64,000 nucleotides of DNA from JAAYDI01 sp052034005. GTDB lineage: Bacteria; Planctomycetota; Planctomycetia; Pirellulales; Pirellulaceae. The position numbers and the translations under genes are program-made. Below the pieces are notes generated by a model that did not search any database, was not told where the DNA came from, and was given only the letters and a program-made list of their open reading frames with translations. Below are positions 40,609 to 47,444 of the stretch, piece by piece; position 1 is the stretch's first letter, and the number at the start of each line of letters is the position of its first letter. The stretch lies in assembly GCA_052034005.1 (NCBI GenBank), contig JBPOJB010000035.1:22786-86785 (forward strand), in the 5' to 3' direction.

Positions 40609-42174
40609 ATGCCTACGATCACGATTGACGACCGGTCCGTGGAAGTGCCGGCCGGAGCGACCGTGCTGGACGCCGCCGAGAAGCTCGGCATCGAAATCCC
40701 GACGCTCTGTTTCCTGCGGGGCTATGAAGCGTCCACCTCCTGCCTCGTGTGCGTCGTCCGGAACCGGCAGACCGGCCAGTATGTGCCGGCCTGCGCCACG
40801 CCGGTCGTGGAGGGGATGCAGATCGACAACGCGACGGATGAGGTGAGCGCCATGCGGCGCACGGCGCTGGAACTGCTGTTGAGCGACCATGTGGGCGACT
40901 GCCTGGCGCCCTGTTTCTTCGCCTGCCCGGCGCATATGGACATCCCGCTGATGCTGCGTCAGATCGGCGACCAGAACATCGGCGACGCGATCGCCACGAT
41001 CAAGCAGGATATCGCGCTGCCGGCGGTGCTCGGCCGCGTGTGTCCGAAGCCCTGCGAGAAAGGATGCCGGCGCAACGCGGCGGACGATCCGGTCGCGGTC
41101 TGTGAATTGAAGCGGTTCGTGGCGGACGCCGACCTGGCCAGCAGCGACCCTTACCTGCCGTCCTGCGGGCCGGAGACCGGGAAACGGGTGGCGGTTGTGG
41201 GGGCCGGTCCGACCGGGCTGGCCGCGGCCTATTATCTGCGCCGGCTGGGACATGCCTGCGTGTTGATCGACAAGGAGCCGCGTGCCGGCGGCCGGTTGCG
41301 GTACGAGCCGGCCCCCGATCAGTTGCCGCCGGATGTGCTGGACGCCGAAATCCGTCAGATCCTGCGGCTGGGCATCGAAACACGATGGGGCACGGCGGTC
41401 GCCACCAAGGCGCAGCTGGACGCGCTCTGCGGCGAGTTCGACGCCGTGTTGCTGGCCTGTGGTGCCGTGGAGCCGAGCCAGCTCGAGGCCTGGGGATTTG
41501 CCGCCTCGCGGCGCGGCATCGAGGTCGATCGCAACACCTACCAGACATCGCGGGCCGGCGTGTTCGCGGCGGGCAACATCGTCCGGAACAAGGGGTTGGT
41601 CGTCCGGAGCGCGGCCGACGGCAAGGAGGCGGCGCAGACGATCGACCAATACATATCGGGCCGCGAGGTGCGGGGCCCGGCCCGCCCGTTCTCGTCGCGC
41701 ATTCGCAAGGTGACGCCCGAAGATATGCTGGTGTTCCTCTCCGGCGCCAACTCGGCCTGCCAGAGCACACCGGAGGCCGGCCAGGAGTATTCCGACGCGG
41801 CGGCGGCCGAGCAGTCGGGGCGCTGCCTGTCCTGCGGCTGCGTGGCGCATGGCAACTGCAAACTGGAACGTTACGCGATCTTGTACCAGGCGGATTCCGA
41901 GCGGTACGACGGGCAGCGCCGGCCGTATGAAGTGATCGGGCGGCACTGCGCGGTGCTGTTCGAGCCGGGCAAGTGCATCAAATGCGAGCTGTGTGTGAAG
42001 ATCGCGGCCCGGGCCGGCGAGCCGCTCGGCCTGACGTTCGTCGGGCGCGGATTCGACGTCGAATTGCGCGTGCCGTTTGACGGCGACATGGACGCGGCAC
42101 TGACCAAGGTGGCCGCCCAATGCGTGGCGGCCTGCCCGACCGCCGCCCTTCAATTCGCCCGGCCGCGCCCGTAG
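40609..42174 (+). CDS. NuoG-type [2Fe-2S] domain fused to a GltD-like flavoprotein lacking the NAD(P) domain, operon gene 8
   Basis: A 521-residue protein. Residues 1-75 are a plant-type/NuoG [2Fe-2S] ferredoxin (Cys34, 45, 48, 62). Residues 95-155 carry the GltD-type cysteine sets CLAPCFFACP and CPKPCEKGC. An FAD Rossmann motif VAVVGAGPTGLAAAYYL lies at 194-210, and the closing FAD motif GVFAAGNI at 317-324. Only about 55 residues separate the first FAD half from the closing motif, so the NAD(P)H Rossmann domain normal in GltD-type proteins is missing. The C-terminal 120 residues add CLSCGCVAHGNC and CIKCELC...CVAACP, likely two more clusters. It is inferred to pass electrons between the NuoEF fusion and other carriers. 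It starts 26 bases after gene 7. Confidence 0.9.
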   Translation: MPTITIDDRSVEVPAGATVLDAAEKLGIEIPTLCFLRGYEASTSCLVCVVRNRQTGQYVPACATPVVEGMQIDNATDEVSAMRRTALELLLSDHVGDCLAPCFFACPAHMDIPLMLRQIGDQNIGDAIATIKQDIALPAVLGRVCPKPCEKGCRRNAADDPVAVCELKRFVADADLASSDPYLPSCGPETGKRVAVVGAGPTGLAAAYYLRRLGHACVLIDKEPRAGGRLRYEPAPDQLPPDVLDAEIRQILRLGIETRWGTAVATKAQLDALCGEFDAVLLACGAVEPSQLEAWGFAASRRGIEVDRNTYQTSRAGVFAAGNIVRNKGLVVRSAADGKEAAQTIDQYISGREVRGPARPFSSRIRKVTPEDMLVFLSGANSACQSTPEAGQEYSDAAAAEQSGRCLSCGCVAHGNCKLERYAILYQADSERYDGQRRPYEVIGRHCAVLFEPGKCIKCELCVKIAARAGEPLGLTFVGRGFDVELRVPFDGDMDAALTKVAAQCVAACPTAALQFARPRP

Positions 42175-42214
42175 GTCCGCGCGAACACGCCGCCCCACTT
42201 CACGCCGCGGAGGC

Positions 42215-43570
42215 CTAGCCGCTTCTGCTCTGGCCCTGCTTCATCCGATGGGCGATGCAGAACGCCATCTCCAGCGCCTGCTCGTAGTTCAGCCGCGGGT
42301 CGACATCGCTGAGGTAGGCCTGGGCCAGGTCCGCCTCCGTCAGGCCGCGCGCCCCGCCCAGGCACTCCGTCACGTTGTCGCCCGTGAGTTCGAAGTGCAC
42401 GCCGCCCAGGATCGACCCGGACCGCCCATGGATGTCGAACGCGAGACTCAGTTCGCCCAGAATGTCGTCGAAGTTGCGGGTCTTCAGGCCGCAGCTCGCG
42501 ACGACCGTGTTGCCGTGCATCGGGTCGCAGCACCAGAGGACCCGCTGGTCGCGGCGGCGCACCACCTCGATCAGCGGCGGCAGACACTGCTCGATCTTCC
42601 CGACGCCGAAACGGTGGATCAGCGTGATCCGCCCGGGCTCATTCAGCGGATTGAGCACGTCCAGCAGGTCCGTCAGCTCCTCGGGTGCGATGGTCGGTCC
42701 GATCTTCACCCCGATCGGGTTGGCAATGCCCCGGAAGTATTCCACATGCGCCCCGCCGATGGATCGCGTCCGATCACCGATCCACGGGAAATGGGTGCTG
42801 AGGTTGTACCAGTGCGTGCGGCGCGGGACCTGCCGCGTCTGTGCCTGCTCGTAGGCCAGATGCACGCCGTCGTGGCTCGTGAAGAACTCCGCCCGGTTGA
42901 GCTCGTCGAGCTTGCGGCCGGCGATCGCCTCCAGGAAATAGACCGACTGGCCGATCGATTCGATGATCTGACGGTAGTCGTTTGACCGGTTCGAGTGGTT
43001 GACGAACTCCAGGTTCCACTGCTCGGGGTGGTGGATATCGGCGAACCCGCCGTCGACCAGGCCGCGGATGAAGTTGATCGTCAGCGCCGCACGCTCGTAG
43101 CCGCGCAGCAGCAGCCGCGGGTCCGGCGTGCGGTCGCTGGGCGTGAACCCCGGCCGATTGATCAGGTTGCCGCGGTAACTCAGAAGGGTGACCTCGTCGC
43201 GCGTCTCCGTCTCGGCCGACCGGGGCTTGGCATACTGGCCGGCCAGCCGCCCCACGCGGATCACCGCCTTCCGGGTGCCGTAGACCAGCACCATGCTCAT
43301 CTTCAACAAGATCTTGAGCTTGTTGGCGATCACCGACGAGCGGCACTCGTCGAATGTCTCGGCACAGTCACCGCCCTGGAGCAGGAACCGTTCGCCCCGG
43401 GCAGCCTCGGCCAGCTGCAGTTTGAGATTCTCGACCTCCCAGCTCGTGACCAGCGGCGGCAATCGCGACAGCTCGGCCAGTGTACGCCCCAGAGCCTCGG
43501 GGTCCGGGTAGTCGACACGCTGCGCCATGGGCTTATGCTGCCAGGAGCTGGGCGACCAATCACCGTGCAT
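42215..43570 (-). CDS. Type II 3-deoxy-7-phosphoheptulonate (DAHP) synthase
   Basis: A 451-residue enzyme of the first shikimate step (phosphoenolpyruvate plus erythrose 4-phosphate). The class II signature is clear: N-terminal WSPSSWQHKP, LPPLVTSWEVENLK, the metal Cys in LLQGGDCAETF, YRGNLINRPGFTP, PWIGDRTRSI, HRFGVGKIEQCLPPLI and the metal His in CCDPMHGNT. This is the plant/mycobacterial-like type, not AroF/G/H of Escherichia coli. ATG 43570 has GGAGG upstream and gives the conserved WSPSSW near the start; frames beginning earlier add unrelated Pro/Arg-rich sequence. It converges with the electron-transfer operon. Confidence 0.97.
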   Translation of the reverse strand: MHGDWSPSSWQHKPMAQRVDYPDPEALGRTLAELSRLPPLVTSWEVENLKLQLAEAARGERFLLQGGDCAETFDECRSSVIANKLKILLKMSMVLVYGTRKAVIRVGRLAGQYAKPRSAETETRDEVTLLSYRGNLINRPGFTPSDRTPDPRLLLRGYERAALTINFIRGLVDGGFADIHHPEQWNLEFVNHSNRSNDYRQIIESIGQSVYFLEAIAGRKLDELNRAEFFTSHDGVHLAYEQAQTRQVPRRTHWYNLSTHFPWIGDRTRSIGGAHVEYFRGIANPIGVKIGPTIAPEELTDLLDVLNPLNEPGRITLIHRFGVGKIEQCLPPLIEVVRRRDQRVLWCCDPMHGNTVVASCGLKTRNFDDILGELSLAFDIHGRSGSILGGVHFELTGDNVTECLGGARGLTEADLAQAYLSDVDPRLNYEQALEMAFCIAHRMKQGQSRSG

Positions 43571-43882
43571 GATGGGGGGGCCTCCAGGGGCCGGGAACCT
43601 TGAGGAGGGCGGAGGGTCGCGTCCAACTGGCCGGCTGCATCGCGGAGTCCGCGGCCGCGCATCCTTCATTCTCTCTACTACTATAATACCCAATACGTAC
43701 CGCTACCCCACTGGTTCGGTCAGATCAGAACCTTGGTTTCGGCGCGGCCCACTGCTTGACACGGCCCCCCGGAATGAGCGACGATCCGAGGAGCAGCCGC
43801 GTGCCGTGCACGCCGCTCCCGGGCACCCGGCCGCCCCAGCCCTCCAATCAACGCCCGCCAAGCTCTAGCAAGGAGAACAAGC
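43571..43882. other. Promoter region between divergent DAHP synthase and oxidoreductase genes
   Basis: About 310 bases with no gene. A consensus-like TATAAT stands at 43682-43687 on the plus strand in an A/T-rich island (TACTACTATAATACCCAATA); read on the other strand the same bases give TATTAT, so either or both divergent genes may use it. No good -35 was found for either direction. A plausible ribosome site (AGCAAGGAGAA) precedes the oxidoreductase ATG at 43883. Confidence 0.4.
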
Positions 43883-45196
43883 ATGCCCGTGAAACCGGCT
43901 TTCTCGCGTCGGCGATTCCTCAAGACGGCGGCTCAGGCCAGCGCCCTGGCGGCCGTGCCCTGTTTCGTCCCCGCTTCCGCGCTCGGCAGGAACGGCGCGG
44001 TGCCGGCCAGCGAGCGGATCATCGTGGGCGGCATTGGCATCCATGGCCGCGGACGAGGTGATGTCGAGTGGGTCATGAGTCGCCCGGGCGTGCAGTTCGT
44101 GGCCATCTGCGACCTGCAGAAGACGCAACGCCTGGCGATCAAGGAGCTGGTCGATCAGCACTACGGCAATCAGGACTGTGCCATGTATCCAGAGATCAAC
44201 GATTTCCTGGAACAACGCCCGGACATCGAAGCCGTCGTGATCGCCACGGGCGATCGCTGGCACGCCCTGGCCTCGATCCTGGCCATGCGGGCCGGGAAGG
44301 ACGTGTACACCGAAAAGCCTTCCTGCATGACGATCGCCGAGGGCCGTGCCGTGGTGGAGACCGCGCGCCGCTATGGCCGCGTCTATCAGACGGGCACGCA
44401 GCGGCTGAGCGAGCCGAACCACGTGTTCTGTATCGAGATGGCCAGGACCGGCCGGCTGGGCAAGGTCCACACGGCCTACGCGCACATCGCCCCGTGGGAC
44501 GCGGCCGAGATGCGCCATGATTGGTTGCCGGCCGAGGCGGAGCCGGCGAAGGACGAGGTCGACTGGGACGCCTGGCTCGGCCCCTGCCCCTGGCGGCCCT
44601 ACAACCACAGCTATGTCTCGGGCGGGTGGCGCGGCTTCTACGATTTCCATACCAGTTGCATTGGTGAATGGGGGGCCCATACCTTCGCCCAGGCCCAGGC
44701 CGGCTTGGACTGCGGCGAATCGTCACCCGTCGAGTACGAGTACGTGGCCAATGACAGCGGCGACGGGATGGTGACCCATTTCGCCAACGGCGTGCGGATG
44801 ATCCTGTCGCGGGGTGAGAAATACTGGCACGGGTCCTGCGGCGAGCGGTTCGACGGCCCGGAAGGCTGGGTCGCCGCCGCCGATGGCTATGCGCAACCCG
44901 ACGTCTCCTCGCCGGCGCTGTTAAGCGAGTTCCAACGCATCATCCGCCAATATGTGGCCCGCACCGGCCGATCGCTCGATCACATGCAGAATTTCCTGGA
45001 CTGCGTTCGGAGCCGCGAACGGACCGTGGCCAACCCGGAGGTCATGCACCATTCGATGACCACCGTCCACGCCGCCAATATCTGCATGTGGCTCAAGCGG
45101 GACCTCAAGTTCGATCCGGTCAAGGAGGAGTTCGTGGGCGACGAAGAGGCCAACCGCCTGCGCTCGCGCGCCATGCGGGAGCCATACGTCTACTGA
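43883..45196 (+). CDS. Tat-exported Gfo/Idh/MocA-family oxidoreductase
   Basis: A 437-residue protein with a Tat signal (SRRRFLKTAAQASALAAV, then a cleavage-like ASALG). The NAD(P)-binding domain follows with a Rossmann start around IIVGGIGIHGRG, CDLQ after strand 2, and the family hallmark EKPSCM (Lys of the EKP motif). The C-terminal alpha/beta domain has the conserved DFHTSCIGEWGAH, where Asp and His contribute to the active site. Members oxidise or epimerise sugars and inositols; Tat-exported ones are very common in planctomycetes. The substrate is unknown. It has its own upstream region and is followed 66 bases later by a HEAT-repeat gene. Confidence 0.92.
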   Translation: MPVKPAFSRRRFLKTAAQASALAAVPCFVPASALGRNGAVPASERIIVGGIGIHGRGRGDVEWVMSRPGVQFVAICDLQKTQRLAIKELVDQHYGNQDCAMYPEINDFLEQRPDIEAVVIATGDRWHALASILAMRAGKDVYTEKPSCMTIAEGRAVVETARRYGRVYQTGTQRLSEPNHVFCIEMARTGRLGKVHTAYAHIAPWDAAEMRHDWLPAEAEPAKDEVDWDAWLGPCPWRPYNHSYVSGGWRGFYDFHTSCIGEWGAHTFAQAQAGLDCGESSPVEYEYVANDSGDGMVTHFANGVRMILSRGEKYWHGSCGERFDGPEGWVAAADGYAQPDVSSPALLSEFQRIIRQYVARTGRSLDHMQNFLDCVRSRERTVANPEVMHHSMTTVHAANICMWLKRDLKFDPVKEEFVGDEEANRLRSRAMREPYVY

Positions 45197-45262
45197 TGAG
45201 CGACTGGAGCGAGTCTGCTGATTCCAACATTGCTTGCCTACCGTCAAGGAGAGTTTGACGCC

Positions 45263-47383
45263 ATGTGGAAGACTTACACGCCCACAAGACACCTGGTCCT
45301 GGCCGCCATGTTGCTGGCCGGCATCGCGACGCGCGCCGCGGCGCAGGAGGCCGACCTGTTGGCCGTGCTCCGCTCGGATGCACCGATCGAACAGAAATCC
45401 GCAGCGTGCCGGGAACTGGCCCGCATCGGAACGAAGGACGCGGTCCCCGTGTTGGCGGCGATGCTCGACGATGCGAGGCTCTCGCACATGGCCCGCTACG
45501 CCCTGGAGACCATCCCCGACCCGTCCGTGGAGGACGCCCTGCGCGATGCGCTCGGCAAGGTCCACGGTCGGCCGTTGCTGGGTGTGATCGGCAGCCTTGG
45601 CGTCCGGCGCGACGCGGCGGCCGTCGACCCGCTGGCCGGCCTGCTGGCGGGATCGGATGCCGAGGTGGCCCAGTCGGCGGCCCGCGCGCTCGGCTGCATC
45701 GGCACGCCGGCGGCCGCCAAGGCCCTGGAGGGCGCGTTGGCCGGCTCGTCCGGCCGCACTCGACTCAATGTCTGCGAAGGCCTGCTCCGGTGTGCTGAAG
45801 CCCGGGTGGCCGAGGGGCAGGAGGCGGCGGCTGTGCCGATCTACGACCGCCTGCGGTCGCTGGCCGATGCGCCTCCCCAGGTCCGCGCGGCCGGGCTGCG
45901 GGGCGCGATTCTCGCGCGCGGCAAGGAGGGCGTCGCGCTGCTGATCCCGGCCGTCCGAGGTCCCGACGACGCGCTGGCCGCGGCGGCCGTGCGGGCGGCC
46001 ATGGAGTCGTCCGCCCCGGAGATCACCGACGCCCTGGTCGCCGCGTTGCCCGACCTGCCGCCCGAACGGCAGGGCCTGCTGTTCGGGGTGCTGGCCGCGC
46101 GCGGCGATGCCCGGGTACTGCCGGTCGTGCTGCAGGCGGCGCAAGGCGGCGATGCCCGGCTGCGCATCCTCGCGCTCAGCACGCTCAAGCGCGTGGGTGA
46201 TGCGACGTGCGTCCCGGCGTTGCTCGACGCCGCAATGGGCGACCACGTGGAGGTGGCGGAAGCTGCCCGGGATGCGCTGGAACGCCTGCCCGGCAACGCG
46301 GTCGACGAGCAGATCGTGGAGCAACTGGCCCGGGCGGACGGGAAGCTGCGCATGATGCTCATCCGGTTGGCCACCGAGCGGCGGACCGCGGCCGCGGCGC
46401 CTGCATTTTGGCGAGCAGCCGACGATGACGACCCCGCGGTTCGGGCCGCGGCTCTGGCAGGGCTCGGCGCGGTGCTTCCCCCAACGGACCTGCCGAAGCT
46501 GATCGCACGACTCGACACGACCAAGGCCGGTCCGGAAGCCGTCGCCCTGGACGAAGCCCTGCAGAGCCTTTGCCTGCGGGCTGCGGACCGGGAGGCCGCT
46601 GCTGCCCAGGTGGCGGCAGCGCTGCCGACCGCCGCTGCGCCGGTGAAAGCCCGGATCCTGCAGACGCTGGCCGTGATCGGCGGCGCTACGTCGCTCCAGA
46701 CGGTCGTGGCTGCCGCCCGCTCGGGCGACGAGGGCCTGCGCGATGCGGCTTTCCAGGTGCTGGGACAGTGGGGCTCGGTCGATGCGGCTCCCCACCTGCT
46801 CGAACTGCACAAGGCGACTCCCGAGGCGCGCTTCAAGACCCGGGCGATCCGCGCCTACATCCGCATTGCCCGGCAGTTCGACATGACGGCCGCGGAACGT
46901 GCGGCCATGTGTCGGGCGGCGCTGCAGGCCGCCGACCGTGAGGAAGACAAGCGCCTGGTGTTGGAGATCCTCCTGCGCTACGCAGATGAAGAGATGCAGT
47001 CGATCGCGCTGGAAGCGGCGGAGGACCCGGCGCTGAGAGACCAGGCGATGCTCGTCGTGGCCGCCATGGCCAGCCAGGGCATCAATCGCGCGGAACTCGG
47101 CAGAGCCCTCGCACGCGCCGGCCACCAACCGGTCAAGCTGGAGATCATCAAGGCCGAGTACGGCGCCGGCGAGGTATTCAAGGACGTGACGGCAGCTCTT
47201 CGCCGGTATGCGAAGAACTATCGCATCATCTTTCTGCCCAGCACCAACTACAACGAGAACCTGGGCGGCGATCCGGTCCCGAACGTCGCGAAGCAACTGA
47301 AGATCAAGTACCGCATCGACGGTAAGGAGGGCGAGGTCTCGCTGAGCGAGAATGCGTTGATCGAGCTGCCCATGCCGAAGTAG
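45263..47383 (+). CDS. Secreted HEAT-repeat protein with DUF3395-like jelly-roll tail
   Basis: A 706-residue protein with a signal peptide (about 1-26, ending ATRAAAQ) followed by about 550 residues of HEAT repeats in Ala/Leu/Arg-rich helical pairs (for example VPALLDAAMGDHVEVAEAA). The last ~85 residues differ: AEYGAGEVFKDVTAAL, then NENLGGDPVPNVAKQLKIKY and a final LIELPMP, which resemble the DUF3395/DnaJC11-type beta-sandwich seen at the end of planctomycete secreted proteins. It is likely a periplasmic or surface scaffold. ATG 45263 has AAGGAGAG upstream; the frame can be read 11 codons further back but without a signal peptide. Confidence 0.85.
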   Translation: MWKTYTPTRHLVLAAMLLAGIATRAAAQEADLLAVLRSDAPIEQKSAACRELARIGTKDAVPVLAAMLDDARLSHMARYALETIPDPSVEDALRDALGKVHGRPLLGVIGSLGVRRDAAAVDPLAGLLAGSDAEVAQSAARALGCIGTPAAAKALEGALAGSSGRTRLNVCEGLLRCAEARVAEGQEAAAVPIYDRLRSLADAPPQVRAAGLRGAILARGKEGVALLIPAVRGPDDALAAAAVRAAMESSAPEITDALVAALPDLPPERQGLLFGVLAARGDARVLPVVLQAAQGGDARLRILALSTLKRVGDATCVPALLDAAMGDHVEVAEAARDALERLPGNAVDEQIVEQLARADGKLRMMLIRLATERRTAAAAPAFWRAADDDDPAVRAAALAGLGAVLPPTDLPKLIARLDTTKAGPEAVALDEALQSLCLRAADREAAAAQVAAALPTAAAPVKARILQTLAVIGGATSLQTVVAAARSGDEGLRDAAFQVLGQWGSVDAAPHLLELHKATPEARFKTRAIRAYIRIARQFDMTAAERAAMCRAALQAADREEDKRLVLEILLRYADEEMQSIALEAAEDPALRDQAMLVVAAMASQGINRAELGRALARAGHQPVKLEIIKAEYGAGEVFKDVTAALRRYAKNYRIIFLPSTNYNENLGGDPVPNVAKQLKIKYRIDGKEGEVSLSENALIELPMPK

Positions 47384-47444
47384 ACGGCCGACCCGGACGG
47401 CATGCCAGGCCCGCCACGCGATCATCGGCCGCAAGGCCCGCGGA

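Noticed and set aside
31624..42174. Calling the operon a complex I, Rnf, Nqr or hydrogenase locus
   Set aside because: No NuoB, NuoC/D, NuoH or antiporter-like subunits, no RnfC/D/G, no Nqr subunits and no HydA or NiFe subunit are encoded here.
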